In this document: in pieces, positions 19,797 through 30,354 of the stretch
Layout of the letters: every line of letters begins with the position of its first letter
How positions within the stretch are numbered: position 1 is the first letter of the stretch
Origin: Saccharofermentans sp.
Lineage (GTDB): Bacteria > Bacillota > Clostridia > Saccharofermentanales > Saccharofermentanaceae
DNA length: 64,000 bases
Reading direction: 5' to 3'
NCBI GenBank assembly: GCA_016288885.1
Contig: JAEFAV010000014.1
Span: forward strand, 1-64,000
The notes under the pieces: generated by a model
What the model was told of the DNA's origin: nothing
What the model saw: only the letters and a program-made list of their open reading frames with translations
Databases searched by the model: none
Translations under genes and position numbers: made by a program

Positions 19797-21191
19797 ATGG
19801 ATATAGATGTAATGAAGAAAGTACCGGTCGCTGAACAGGATCCCCAGGTCCGCGCAGCGAACTTTGACGAAGTCAACCTGGGCTACACAAAAGAAGAAGC
19901 CGTTCTTGAAGCATCGCGCTGTCTTAACTGCAAGAACGCACGCTGCATCCAGGGGTGCCCGGTATCCATCAATATTCCGGGCTTTATCGCAAAGCTTAAA
20001 GAAGGCGATGTGGAGGGGGCTTACAACGTTATCTCCTTATCATCTTCCCTCCCCGCAGTCTGCGGCCGCGTATGCCCCCAGGAGACCCAATGCGAGGCTC
20101 AGTGCGTAAGAGGCATCAAAGGTGAAGCAGTATCGATCGGACGCCTCGAAAGATTTGTCGCAGACACGGCAAAAGACATCGGTCTTAAGCCTCAGCTTCC
20201 TGCCGGAATGGTCAAAAAGGGCAAAAAAGTTGCCGTTATCGGAGCAGGTCCCTCCGGTCTTACCTGTGCCGGCGACCTTGCAAAACTCGGTTATGACGTA
20301 ACCATCTTCGAAGCCCTGCACAAAGCCGGCGGCGTACTCGTTTACGGCATTCCTGAGTTCCGTCTTCCCAAGGAGAAGGTAGTCGCAAAAGAAGTGGAAA
20401 ACATTAAGGCATTGGGCGTTGAGATCGTAACTGATGCAGTCATCGGCCGCTCACTTACGATAGATGATCTGTTCGAAAAGGAAGGCTTCTCAGCAGTATT
20501 CATCGGTTCCGGCGCAGGTCTCCCGCGCTTCATGAACATTCCGGGCGAGCAGGCCTTAGGCGTGTTCTCAGCCAACGAATACCTCACCAGATCAAACCTT
20601 ATGGGAGCATTCTCACCGGATTCACGAACACCGATAATGAGAGCCAAAAAGGCTGTCATCGTCGGCGGCGGAAACGTTGCTATGGATGCAGCACGTACCG
20701 CAAAGCGTCTGGGCGCTGAAGTCCACGTCGTATACCGCCGTTCAGAAGCAGAGCTTCCGGCACGTGCAGAGGAAGTCCATCACGCAAAAGAGGAAGGGAT
20801 AATTTTCGATCTTCTCACAAATCCCGTCGAGATACTTGCAGACGAGAACGGCTGGGTAAAGGGCTGTACTTGCATCCGCATGGAACTTGGCGAGCCCGAC
20901 GCATCCGGCAGAAGATCTCCCGTTCCCGTGGAAGGTTCCGAATTCACGATCGACTGCGATGCGGTCATCATGTCTCTCGGCACATCCCCCAACCCCCTCA
21001 TCAAGAAGACAACTTCCGGTCTTGAAGTAAACAAGCGCGGAGGAATCATAGTCAATGAAGCTGAAATGACATCCCGCGAAGGCGTATTTGCCGGCGGTGA
21101 TGCGGTTACAGGCGCAGCTACGGTCATCCTCGCAATGGGCGCAGGAAAGTCTGCCGCAAAAGGCATAGACGAGTATCTATCTAATAAATAA
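19797..21191 (+). CDS. NADPH-dependent glutamate synthase small-chain-type flavoprotein (NfnB / GltA-like)
   Basis: CLNCKNARCIQGCPVSINIPGFI; GAGPSGLTCAGDLAKLGYDVTIFEA; VGGGNVAMDAART. Confidence 0.9.
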   Translation: MDIDVMKKVPVAEQDPQVRAANFDEVNLGYTKEEAVLEASRCLNCKNARCIQGCPVSINIPGFIAKLKEGDVEGAYNVISLSSSLPAVCGRVCPQETQCEAQCVRGIKGEAVSIGRLERFVADTAKDIGLKPQLPAGMVKKGKKVAVIGAGPSGLTCAGDLAKLGYDVTIFEALHKAGGVLVYGIPEFRLPKEKVVAKEVENIKALGVEIVTDAVIGRSLTIDDLFEKEGFSAVFIGSGAGLPRFMNIPGEQALGVFSANEYLTRSNLMGAFSPDSRTPIMRAKKAVIVGGGNVAMDAARTAKRLGAEVHVVYRRSEAELPARAEEVHHAKEEGIIFDLLTNPVEILADENGWVKGCTCIRMELGEPDASGRRSPVPVEGSEFTIDCDAVIMSLGTSPNPLIKKTTSGLEVNKRGGIIVNEAEMTSREGVFAGGDAVTGAATVILAMGAGKSAAKGIDEYLSNK

Positions 21192-21222
21192 CAATATCTT
21201 GAAAGAAAATGAGGATAAGATC

Positions 21223-22380
21223 ATGGAAAATCAAGCAATACCGGTAACACCGACAAATCCCGAAGAAAAGAAAGTCTGGGACGAAAAAGCCATAAATGAA
21301 TTTATGGAAGAACAGAAAAAGGCCATAAAAAAAAGTACCCATGTCTGGATAGGGGTTATGGCATATCTTTTGATCATCGGCATAGTTGCCTGTTTTATCG
21401 TGTACGGTGTTCTTATGCTGGGCATGTTCGTAGTCAATCTGATCTTCTTCCTTAAGACGCAGAAATTCCTGAAGAGTTTCGAGAACGGCGAAGTAGATCT
21501 GAAAACTCTCTATGGATTTTATGAAAAGATGGGCAGCCGCGCTTTGAAGCTGTTCACTCTGAATCTGTTATGCGGAGGCCTTTTCGGCGTTATCGGATCC
21601 ATTTATGAAATGCGCATTGCCGGAAAAGCTTTGCCGGTCGCAGAAGAGATCCTCGGAGATGATTTCAAAGAAGAGCGAAAAGCAGCAGACCCGAATGCAC
21701 AATGGCATTACTGCATATACTGCAAAAAGAATAAAAGAGAAGGTAACCATCTGTTTAGACTGAAAGACGGCGTGATCTGCAAAGATTGTTTGGATAAGTA
21801 TTGTTCTATGCTTCCCAAAAGAAGTGTTGATCCCATGCTTGTAAAGGAAAATGCAGTCGCAACCATTCCTAGTATTGACAGAATACTTCCCCAATGGGCA
21901 TCAAAGGATCTGGAAGACCGCCTTGAATATCTGAAACAGAATAATGAACAGTATTCGGATTTCGCCCCTACAAAAGTCATTTGCGACGGATGTCTGGAAT
22001 TAGATGAGGCAAAGTCTCTTTTCCGTGTCGTAAGAGCCGATGAAGACATTTATAACAGTGCAAGCCGCGGCATGCCGAGCGGCCTGATCCATCCATACAG
22101 CGCAGTTAAGGGCATTTGTTATGAGATGGTTTATGAATATGAGCAAGGTTATGAAGAGGATTCGATCTCGAAATGGGTATATACAAATACCAATACGATC
22201 GTGCTTGCTATCGAGGACAAGTATCTGAAAGAGGAAGTATTCATGTTAAACAAAGTCCCTACCGATACAGGCTGGTTCGCAAACAAGAAAAAGCCTCAGA
22301 TCGATTATGCGGAACAAACGGTTAAAGAGCTTCAGGAGATCTTTAACAAACCCGCTCTGCCTGCCAGAAAACTGCATTAA
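21223..22380 (+). CDS. Hypothetical membrane protein with cytosolic zinc-finger-like CxxC motifs
   Basis: Hydrophobic N-terminal region plus CIYCKKNKREGNHLFRLKDGVICKDCLDKY; ATG at 21223 preferred over TTG at 21199. Confidence 0.65.
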   Translation: MENQAIPVTPTNPEEKKVWDEKAINEFMEEQKKAIKKSTHVWIGVMAYLLIIGIVACFIVYGVLMLGMFVVNLIFFLKTQKFLKSFENGEVDLKTLYGFYEKMGSRALKLFTLNLLCGGLFGVIGSIYEMRIAGKALPVAEEILGDDFKEERKAADPNAQWHYCIYCKKNKREGNHLFRLKDGVICKDCLDKYCSMLPKRSVDPMLVKENAVATIPSIDRILPQWASKDLEDRLEYLKQNNEQYSDFAPTKVICDGCLELDEAKSLFRVVRADEDIYNSASRGMPSGLIHPYSAVKGICYEMVYEYEQGYEEDSISKWVYTNTNTIVLAIEDKYLKEEVFMLNKVPTDTGWFANKKKPQIDYAEQTVKELQEIFNKPALPARKLH

Positions 22381-22421
22381 CGGAAACAGTTATCGTCAGG
22401 AATCTGTCTTTAAAGAATTCT

Positions 22422-22883
22422 TTAATCAGTTATTTCAGGATCACCGGCACACTCGTTGCCCAGATAGACCGGATAATTCTTACCCTCATATAAATTCATT
22501 ATGGGGCGTCTGAGTTTGGACGGAAAAAGAGGAGTCTTGTTCAGCATATCTATTCTTAGCCACTCGTATCCCGCCTGATTGCAGTCGCCGTGATGTTCCT
22601 TATCACTTTCACCTATGTAATCGCAGAGGAACACGATATCGACCCTGTGGAAAGACTCACCTTCTGAGCCTTCAATAATGAAAACAGCATCTTTGGCTTT
22701 AACCTCAATACCGGTCTCTTCGGCAACTTCCCTCTCGCAGGCATCGGGCAAAAGCTCGCCTGCCTGCTGGCCGCCGCCGGGCATGATATAAAATACATCA
22801 CCGTGGTCATCGATCCTGACCGCCAGGATGCAGCCGTCCTTTATAACCAGAGCCTTTGCCGAAGTGCGTACATTCCTTTCCAT
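22422..22883 (-). CDS. NUDIX hydrolase
   Basis: Nudix box GGGQQAGELLPDACEREVAEETGIEV; AAGGGG RBS before ATG at 22883. Confidence 0.9.
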   Translation of the reverse strand: MERNVRTSAKALVIKDGCILAVRIDDHGDVFYIMPGGGQQAGELLPDACEREVAEETGIEVKAKDAVFIIEGSEGESFHRVDIVFLCDYIGESDKEHHGDCNQAGYEWLRIDMLNKTPLFPSKLRRPIMNLYEGKNYPVYLGNECAGDPEITD

Positions 22884-22959
22884 AAGTCCGTCCCCCTTTT
22901 GATATATTATCCCGATACCATGCACTGAATACAACTGCGGGATAACTCAACAGCCATTA

Positions 22960-23073
22960 GAAAATCCCCGTAATAATCCCCGCATAGCGTGATTTTTTGC
23001 GTGAAATTATATCATCGTTGAAGTAAATTCACGCTGTTTTTCACGCACAGCGGGGAATTCTGCGGGGATTTTC
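22960..23073. repeat. 114-nt colinear imperfect inverted repeat made of AATCCCCG and GCGTGA words
   Basis: GAAAATCCCCG.......CCCCGC...GCGTGA......GCGTGAA matches the reverse complement of the right arm at the same spacings. Confidence 0.9.
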
Positions 23074-23088
23074 AACTGCACAAGACAA

Positions 23089-23123
23089 AATAACAGGGCC
23101 CGCACCCGTAAGTGCAGGCCCTG
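23089..23123 (-). terminator. Intrinsic terminator of the pgk-tpi gene
   Basis: CAGGGCCTGCAC-ttacgg-GTGCGGGCCCTG followed by TTATTTTG on the minus strand. Confidence 0.75.
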
Positions 23124-23149
23124 AATGATAATTCTTATCTAAGACTTAA

Positions 23150-25099
23150 TTATGCTTTGCAGATGATGGAGAAATCCTCAGCCTTCAGAGAAGCACCGCC
23201 GACAAGACCGCCGTTGATGTTCTTCTGAGCGAAGAGACCTGCAGCATTCTTAGCATTGCATGAACCGCCGTACTGGATCGTGATAGCCTCAGCGCACTTC
23301 TCGCAATAGAGCTCAGCGATAACGCCTCTGATGAATGCGCAAACTTCCTCAGCCTGCTCATCAGTAGCTGTCTTGCCTGTGCCGATAGCCCAGATAGGCT
23401 CATAAGCGATAGTAATCTGGCAGAGCTTGTCTGCAGGGATATCCTTGAAAGCGCCAACGATCTGACCCTTGATCCAGTCGAATGTCTCGCCTGCTTCACG
23501 CTGTGCAAGAGACTCACCGCAACAGATGATAGGTCTTACGCCGTACTTAAGGAGTGCAAGAGCCTTCTTGTTGACTGTCTCGTCTGTCTCTGCATTGTAC
23601 TCACGTCTCTCGGAGTGACCGATGATGCAGTAATTTACGCCCATCTTAGCAAGCCAGAGAGGTGAGATCTCGCCTGTGAAAGCACCCTTCTCTTCGAAGT
23701 GGCAGTTCTGAGCAGCGATCTTGATGTTTGTGTAAGCAGCAGCTTCAACTGCAGCTGCAAGTGCCGTAGCCGGAACTCCCAATGCAATCCTGGAAGTAGC
23801 ATCCTTAACGAGGGGCTTGAGCTCTTCGATAAGCTTAACTGCATCTGCAGGAATACCGCAGTTCATCTTCCAGTTGCCTGCTGCGAATGTTCTGCCGATA
23901 ACTCTGTCGTTAAGGCAGTCGATGCCGGGGAGAACCTTGCCCTCGATGTACTCGAGAGAAGCGCCGCCGCCTGTGGAGATGTGGGAAACCTTATCAGCAT
24001 AGCCGAGCTTCTCGATAGCAGCTGCGGAGTCACCGCCACCGATGATGGATGTGCAGTCTGCATCAGCGATAGCCTGAGCGATAGCCTTTGTACCAACTGC
24101 GAACTTCTCGAACTCGAATACGCCTGCAGGGCCGTTCCAGATAACTGTCTTAGCGCCCTTGATAGCTTCAGAGAACTTAGCAATGGTCTCAGGTCCGATG
24201 TCGAGGCCCTGCCAGCCGTCAGGGATCTCCATTGTAGGAACTACCTTGCTGTTAGCGTTTGCATCGAAAGCGTCAGCAACAACAGTATCTGTAGGGAGAA
24301 GGAGCTTAACGCCCTTCTCTTCTGCCTTAGCGAGGATCTCCTTAGCGAGATCGACCTTGTCAGCCTCGAAAAGGGAATCGCCGATCTGGCCGCCCTGAGC
24401 GCCGATAAATGTATAAGCCATACCACCGCCGATGATGATGGTGTCAGCCTTGTCTAAAAGGTTTGTGATAACGCCGATCTTGTCGGAAACCTTAGCACCG
24501 CCAAGAATGGCAACGAACGGTCTTGCAGGATTGTCGAGCGCACCACCGATGAAGTCTATCTCTTTCTTGATGAGGTAACCGCAAGCGGAAGGCAGGAAGT
24601 TTGCAAGGCCTGCTGTGGATGCATGAGCACGGTGAGCTGTACCGAATGCGTCGTTAACATAGAGGTCAGCCATGGAAGCGAGCTCTGCTGCGAACTTAGG
24701 ATCGTTCTTTGTCTCTTCCTTGTGGAAACGGACATTCTCGAGCATAAGGATCTCGCCATCCTTAAGAGCTGCAGCCTTAGCCTTGGCATCTTCGCCGATA
24801 ACGTCTGCTGCGAGTGTAACGGGCTTGCCGATGAGCTCAGCAAGACGGTCTGCTGCGGGCTTCATGGAGAACTTAGCCTCAGGTCCGTTCTTCGGACGGC
24901 CGAGGTGTGATACGAGGATAACCTTCGCATTGTTGTCAACAAGGTACTTGATGGTAGGGAGAGCACCCTTGATACGCTTGTCGTCTGTGATCTTTGTGCC
25001 TGTTTCCTTGTCGAGAGGTACGTTAAAGTCTACGCGGACGATAACTCTCTTGCCGGCTACGTCTAAATCCTCAACGCTTTTCTTGTCATACATTGCCAT
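23150..25099 (-). CDS. Bifunctional phosphoglycerate kinase-triosephosphate isomerase fusion
   Basis: Continuous 649-aa ORF: PGK ([15 protein letters not shown] ... [24 protein letters not shown]) joined to TIM (AAGNWKMN ... IIGHSERR ... [14 protein letters not shown]). Confidence 0.96.
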   Translation of the reverse strand: MAMYDKKSVEDLDVAGKRVIVRVDFNVPLDKETGTKITDDKRIKGALPTIKYLVDNNAKVILVSHLGRPKNGPEAKFSMKPAADRLAELIGKPVTLAADVIGEDAKAKAAALKDGEILMLENVRFHKEETKNDPKFAAELASMADLYVNDAFGTAHRAHASTAGLANFLPSACGYLIKKEIDFIGGALDNPARPFVAILGGAKVSDKIGVITNLLDKADTIIIGGGMAYTFIGAQGGQIGDSLFEADKVDLAKEILAKAEEKGVKLLLPTDTVVADAFDANANSKVVPTMEIPDGWQGLDIGPETIAKFSEAIKGAKTVIWNGPAGVFEFEKFAVGTKAIAQAIADADCTSIIGGGDSAAAIEKLGYADKVSHISTGGGASLEYIEGKVLPGIDCLNDRVIGRTFAAGNWKMNCGIPADAVKLIEELKPLVKDATSRIALGVPATALAAAVEAAAYTNIKIAAQNCHFEEKGAFTGEISPLWLAKMGVNYCIIGHSERREYNAETDETVNKKALALLKYGVRPIICCGESLAQREAGETFDWIKGQIVGAFKDIPADKLCQITIAYEPIWAIGTGKTATDEQAEEVCAFIRGVIAELYCEKCAEAITIQYGGSCNAKNAAGLFAQKNINGGLVGGASLKAEDFSIICKA

Positions 25100-25210
25100 G
25101 GATTTTCACACTCCTGATTCATATTTTGTGTTTTGGGAAACGCCGGATACGGCGCCTCTTATTTACTGACTTGAAAATTATACTATCTTCGCCCGACATG
25201 TTAAAGCAAT

Positions 25211-25251
25211 AAAAAAGGCGAGTTTGGCGTTTTATGTGCCAAACCCGTCTG
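25211..25251 (-). terminator. Intrinsic terminator of the PlsC-like gene
   Basis: CAGACGGGTTTGGC / GCCAAACTCGCCT then TTTTTT on the minus strand. Confidence 0.75.
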
Positions 25252-25280
25252 ATTTTTTCCTTTAATTGAACTAGTGAAAA

Positions 25281-26609
25281 TTATTTCTTGCCAAGGAGCG
25301 ATACTATCTCGTGAACCTTAAAGACCTTCTGCCCGTCAACGTAGAATCTGAAAAGCTCTCCGTCCTTGTCATATATCTCGAAATGCTTGCCGTAAGACGC
25401 AACGAGTCCCCTCATCGTGTCGATCTCGAAAACCTTGGTCTCATAAGGGGCGCTGGGGTCCAGCTTTCTGTCCCTGTATTTTCTGATGGGCTTGCCCTTC
25501 TTATAAGGAATGCCTTCTTCAGCAGGACAATCCGTTCCGACATAAGTGATCTCTTTATCTGTGATGGTGATCCTGCCCTTGCCTGTTTTCGCGAAAGTGA
25601 ATCTGTCGAAAACCTTAAAAAGATCGGCATTCATCTCCATCTTGAATCCGCCTGCCTTAAGCTGGTCTGAGATCAAGCCTCTCTCCCATTCGGTCCACTT
25701 ATGGAGATCGTCAAAAACAACGCACTGGGGATCGACCTTCTCGATCAGACCCGTCGGAAGGTACCTTGCGGCATTACCGCAGTTGGAACACTGGATCATG
25801 TCATGCTTACCGGAATTCATGTACTGCATCGTATATTCGGAACCGCACTTGGGACATGCATATGCTATGTTCTGAAGACCTGCGGCGAGCTTTCTGCTCT
25901 TATATGTTCTCGGATTCTCGCGGATCCAGTCATTCTCGTTATAATCGACTCCGTCAAGGATCTTCTGCTGAAGTTCCTCGATGGATAATTCCTTGACTTC
26001 ATCCGAATAGATCTTCTTTACGAATTCCGCACTGATCCTGCCCTTTCTCATGCCTGATCTTGACCATCTCGGCCATGCCAGATAGGCTCCGTGAATATGG
26101 GCAATATATATCGATGCTCCGGCTTTCTTAGCGAGCCTGGCGACACCGTCATCAAATCCTATGGACTTGCCGTCAACATGTCTTGTAGCTTCCGGATAGA
26201 CGATTATGACTCCGTTACGCTTCATGACACGCATCATGGCTTTAACGGCTGCCGTGTCTACGACGAACTGCTTCTTCGGGATGGCACCGCCCAGTTTGAA
26301 CCAATGTCCCCAGGCAGGTGCCCTGAATACGAATTCGCCGGTTACGAAGTTTGCCGGTCTCGCTTTAGTAAGACGGTTGATAATCATAGGATCCAAATAG
26401 GATTCGTGATTGGAGATAACAATGATGGGGCCTTCGTGATTAACGAATTCCATATCCGGCTTAACTTTGATATGACAGAATGCGCAGACTATCGGAACAA
26501 TGATATGGGAACCCAGAAATCCGAAATAGAATTTGCTGGGTACGCATCCGATGTCATAGTCACGCGGTGCCTTTGAACGGGAAGCCGCATTGCTCTTGAT
26601 CTCAGTCAT
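25281..26609 (-). CDS. 1-acyl-sn-glycerol-3-phosphate acyltransferase (PlsC-like) with C-terminal zinc-ribbon extension
   Basis: SNHESYLDP (HX4D), YPEATRHVDG; C-terminal CPKCGSEY...CSNCGNAARY. Confidence 0.85.
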   Translation of the reverse strand: MTEIKSNAASRSKAPRDYDIGCVPSKFYFGFLGSHIIVPIVCAFCHIKVKPDMEFVNHEGPIIVISNHESYLDPMIINRLTKARPANFVTGEFVFRAPAWGHWFKLGGAIPKKQFVVDTAAVKAMMRVMKRNGVIIVYPEATRHVDGKSIGFDDGVARLAKKAGASIYIAHIHGAYLAWPRWSRSGMRKGRISAEFVKKIYSDEVKELSIEELQQKILDGVDYNENDWIRENPRTYKSRKLAAGLQNIAYACPKCGSEYTMQYMNSGKHDMIQCSNCGNAARYLPTGLIEKVDPQCVVFDDLHKWTEWERGLISDQLKAGGFKMEMNADLFKVFDRFTFAKTGKGRITITDKEITYVGTDCPAEEGIPYKKGKPIRKYRDRKLDPSAPYETKVFEIDTMRGLVASYGKHFEIYDKDGELFRFYVDGQKVFKVHEIVSLLGKK

Positions 26610-26642
26610 CTCTTCACTCCGTCAACTTTGATAGCCAAAGTA

Positions 26643-29324
26643 TTATACATTAGTGCTTATCGGTTCTTCAACCTCGACGTCTTTAAGCTCTCCGCCGTCT
26701 CTTATGACGATGACTTTTCCGTCTTCGGCAGCACTTCCCTGCGCAATGATCGCTTCAGGGTCGCTTGTCTCAACCGCATCGATGATGGCAAGATGCCCGG
26801 GCTTAACGATACCGTCAAGCATAGCCTCGGAGAAACGGTCTTCGACCATAGAGGTAATTACTCTTCTCAAAGGTCTTGCGCCATACTGGGGATCATAGCC
26901 CTTCTTGGCCAGGAGTTCCTTCGCGCTTTCGGTAAGCTCGATATCCATGCCGAGATCCTTGATCCTTCTTCCGACCTGCTTCATAAGGATGTCAACGATC
27001 CTGATAAGGGATTCTTTTCCAAGCATACGGAAGAAGATGATATCGTCCACACGGTTGACGAACTCAGGAGTGAACGTCTTCTTTAATTCATCAATGACGA
27101 CTTTCTTTGCCTCATCGTATGACTTTCCGCCATAAAGTCCGTCTCTGGAGAGTTCATCCTTGTCGGAATCGTCTGCCATGGCAAATCCGATCTTTCTGCC
27201 TTCACTGCCGACCAGCATCCTTGCGCCGATATTGGAAGTCATAATGATGATCGTATTTCTGAAATCGACCGTCCTTCCGTGACCGTCAGTAAGACGGCCG
27301 TCATCCAATACCTGAAGCATCGTGTTGAATATCTCAGGATGAGCCTTCTCGATCTCGTCGAAAAGGACTACGGAATAAGGGTGTCTTCTTACAGCCTCAG
27401 TAAGCTGACCGCCTTCATCGTATCCGACATATCCCGGAGGCGCACCGATAAGTCTTGAAACATCGTGCTTCTCCATATATTCAGACATGTCGATCCTGAC
27501 AAGCGCGCTCTCATTTCCAAACATGACCTCGGCAAGAGCCTTTGCAAGCTCAGTCTTACCGACACCGGTCGTACCGAGGAAGATAAACGTTCCGGAAGGT
27601 CTCTTCTCATCCTTAAGACCGAGTCTTCCGCGGCGGATCGCCTTGGCGATAGCATGAACTGCTTCGTCCTGACCGACGACTCTCTTCGCGATCTCGGATT
27701 CAAGGTTCTTGAGCTTGTCTGCATCTGATTCAGTGATCTTCGTTACCGGAATGCCAGTCCACTTTGCGAGAACAACGGCAACGTCATCGACGGTAAGCGA
27801 TCCGGTATATCCGTCCGCATCAGGCTTGACCTTGTCCTGAAGGAGTGAAAGCCTTTCAGCCAATTTCTCCTCTTCCTCCTTGAGAGTCTGGGCTGCTTCG
27901 AAGTCCTGTGTGTCGACTGCGGCTTTCTTCTTCTCTTTTATCTCTTCTATCTTCTTTTCGAGATCATTCTTAACCTTGGAATCGGCATAGTTGATCCTCT
28001 TTGCGGCAGCTGCCTCATCAACAAGGTCGATCGCCTTGTCGGGAAGGAATCTGTCTGAGACATACCTTGCGGAAAGCCTTACGGACTGCTCGAGAACATC
28101 ATCAGGGATGTAGATCTTGTGATGCTCTTCGTACTTGCTCCTAAGGCCTTTCATGATCGCAATGGCATCCTCTATGGAAGGTTCTTCGATCAGCACCTTC
28201 TGGAATCTTCTTTCGAGAGCGTGATCTTTCTCGATGAACTTGGAGTATTCATCAAGCGTGGTTGCACCGATTATCTGAAGCTCATTCTTGGTCAGAAGCG
28301 GCTTCATGATGTTGGCTGCATCCATCGATCCCCCCTGTGATTCGCCTGCGCCGACCAGAGTATGGATCTCGTCAATGAACAGTATGATGTTGGGGTCGGA
28401 GACTGCTTCATCAAGCATGTTCTTGATGCGCTCCTCAAATTCGCCCCTGTACTTTGAACCGGCGACCATGGAACCCATTTCCATGCTGTAAACTATCTTG
28501 CCCTTGATGACATCCGGGACATTATTCTCGGCGATCTTCAATGCAAGACCTTCTGCGATGGCGGTCTTTCCTACACCCGGATCACCTACGAGACAGGGAT
28601 TGTTCTTGGTGCGGCGGATAAGGATCTGCATGACACGGGATATCTCTTCCTCACGTCCGATCACCGGATCGATCTTGCCCTGTTTTGCAAGCTCGGTAAG
28701 ATTCTTTCCGTATTTATCGAGTGTCTTGTGACCCGGCTTTCCGCCCTGTTTTCCCTGATTTCTGCGGTTTCTTATAGGACCCATGCCCGAAGGCTGGTCA
28801 GGATCATCGTTACCGTTATCATCAAAAGACCTGTTCTCTTCTCTGGCAGCTTCCACCTGATCATTGAAAACATTGATGATGGAATTTCTGATCCCTTCAA
28901 GATCACAGCCTGCCGCCTCAAGACAACTAAATATCTCGGGATGATTGGAGATCTTACGGGACATGATGACGAACAAAAGATGCTCCGGATTTACTGCTCC
29001 GTTAAAGCCTGTCTTTCGGGACAGTTCGGCAGCGTTCGCGAAAATACGTCTTACATCGATCCGAAGACTCGAGAAAGCCCTGTCAGCGAGCATCTTAAGT
29101 GCCGCATCATCAGGCTCGTAATCACTGTCGACTCCCATCCGCTCTATTACAAGCGAAAGGTCAGGAACATTCTCGCTTAATATCTCTCTTGCAGGCGTTT
29201 CCGTTACGCACAGCGCAGCAAAAAGTATCGTATCACGTATCAGTGACGTATGTTTTTCTTCAGCAATGAGGCTCGATACCGCGAGCACCTTAGCTGTATC
29301 TTCAGTAATTCTCATATCACTCAT
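26643..29324 (-). CDS. clpC: ClpC-type AAA+ unfoldase
   Basis: Two Walker A motifs ([26 protein letters not shown]), Clp signature sequences, internal UVR-like coiled segment, operon context. Confidence 0.93.
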   Translation of the reverse strand: MSDMRITEDTAKVLAVSSLIAEEKHTSLIRDTILFAALCVTETPAREILSENVPDLSLVIERMGVDSDYEPDDAALKMLADRAFSSLRIDVRRIFANAAELSRKTGFNGAVNPEHLLFVIMSRKISNHPEIFSCLEAAGCDLEGIRNSIINVFNDQVEAAREENRSFDDNGNDDPDQPSGMGPIRNRRNQGKQGGKPGHKTLDKYGKNLTELAKQGKIDPVIGREEEISRVMQILIRRTKNNPCLVGDPGVGKTAIAEGLALKIAENNVPDVIKGKIVYSMEMGSMVAGSKYRGEFEERIKNMLDEAVSDPNIILFIDEIHTLVGAGESQGGSMDAANIMKPLLTKNELQIIGATTLDEYSKFIEKDHALERRFQKVLIEEPSIEDAIAIMKGLRSKYEEHHKIYIPDDVLEQSVRLSARYVSDRFLPDKAIDLVDEAAAAKRINYADSKVKNDLEKKIEEIKEKKKAAVDTQDFEAAQTLKEEEEKLAERLSLLQDKVKPDADGYTGSLTVDDVAVVLAKWTGIPVTKITESDADKLKNLESEIAKRVVGQDEAVHAIAKAIRRGRLGLKDEKRPSGTFIFLGTTGVGKTELAKALAEVMFGNESALVRIDMSEYMEKHDVSRLIGAPPGYVGYDEGGQLTEAVRRHPYSVVLFDEIEKAHPEIFNTMLQVLDDGRLTDGHGRTVDFRNTIIIMTSNIGARMLVGSEGRKIGFAMADDSDKDELSRDGLYGGKSYDEAKKVVIDELKKTFTPEFVNRVDDIIFFRMLGKESLIRIVDILMKQVGRRIKDLGMDIELTESAKELLAKKGYDPQYGARPLRRVITSMVEDRFSEAMLDGIVKPGHLAIIDAVETSDPEAIIAQGSAAEDGKVIVIRDGGELKDVEVEEPISTNV

Positions 29325-30354
29325 CCCCTTTCAATATCTTTCTTATTCCATTTGCCCTGTATTTCTGTGAAGCAACGCTCTGGCTGTTCTTTCTTGACGG
29401 AGCTCCCGGCTCCCATAGAATATCCATCGTCAGTTTATCCAATGTATTCCACGATATCTTTATCTCACCTGAATCATCATAATCATGATAAAGTCTTATC
29501 CAGCCCAATGCCTGCAAAGCTTCGCTTCTGGAGATCATGCCCGCATACCTTAACGTGCCGTATGATCTTCCGTAAATATCCGCAGACTGTTCTTTCTTGC
29601 TGGTCGCGATCTCTTCTCTGCATGCTCTTTCCGCTTTAATGACATCGGTTATGAGCATCTCTCCTCTTTTAAGGAGTTCATCTTCCGTAACGCCCAATGT
29701 GTTGACACTTGCGATGATATATACGTCGGAATCAGCGATCTCTCCTCTCTCGGCGAAAGGATAAATGGACCATTCGTATTGGCTTACACGCTGCGTCAAT
29801 GCCGCTATGCCGCCTTCGGTCTTAGCGATCGCAGGAAGCGAGACCGTATAAAGGATCTTAAGTCCGGTTCCCGCGAGTCTTACGTTAGAAGTTAGGAATC
29901 CGTAGTTCTCCGAAAAAGCGATGTCGAGCTTTCTCTCAAGATCAAGAGCCTCTTTCTCAGCTTTTTTATAAACGCTTATGTCGTGCCCCTGGGCCATAGC
30001 TTTTACGGTCAGATGCTCTCCGCTTCCCACTGAAACGGAAAGGCTGGCATCGTCATTATAGTAAAATGCCTTTCTTTCCGGATCTGCCATCTGGCTGGCT
30101 TCACGTCCCAATATCTGAAGTCTTGTAAGCCTTAATACGGTTTCCTTATCAAAGTCTGCGGCATTACCGCCCTTATATACTGTTTTGTCAATGGCATTGT
30201 CTACAGTCTCAAACAGGCTTTGGCATTCCTTGTCATCCAGCCTCGGCATGAAGTTGTAACCCTTTATGTTCCGGACAATGCAGGCTTTAGTGGAGAGCAC
30301 AACGTCGTTGTCTTTACCTTCATTCAAATACCACTCAGCCATTGCTGCCACCAT
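29317..30354 (-). CDS. mcsB: McsB-like protein (phosphagen kinase fold), apparently active-site degenerate
   Basis: Position in operon; DVVLSTKACIVRNIKGYNF resembles DVV[IL]SSRIRLARN; GFLTSNVRLAGTGLK resembles YLTSCPTNVGTGLR. Confidence 0.8.
   Translation of the reverse strand: MVAAMAEWYLNEGKDNDVVLSTKACIVRNIKGYNFMPRLDDKECQSLFETVDNAIDKTVYKGGNAADFDKETVLRLTRLQILGREASQMADPERKAFYYNDDASLSVSVGSGEHLTVKAMAQGHDISVYKKAEKEALDLERKLDIAFSENYGFLTSNVRLAGTGLKILYTVSLPAIAKTEGGIAALTQRVSQYEWSIYPFAERGEIADSDVYIIASVNTLGVTEDELLKRGEMLITDVIKAERACREEIATSKKEQSADIYGRSYGTLRYAGMISRSEALQALGWIRLYHDYDDSGEIKISWNTLDKLTMDILWEPGAPSRKNSQSVASQKYRANGIRKILKGDE

Noticed and set aside
23699-24457. 252-aa plus-strand ORF
   Set aside because: Antisense to the PGK-TIM fusion; Cys/Ser/Leu-rich shadow ORF with no recognisable motif.
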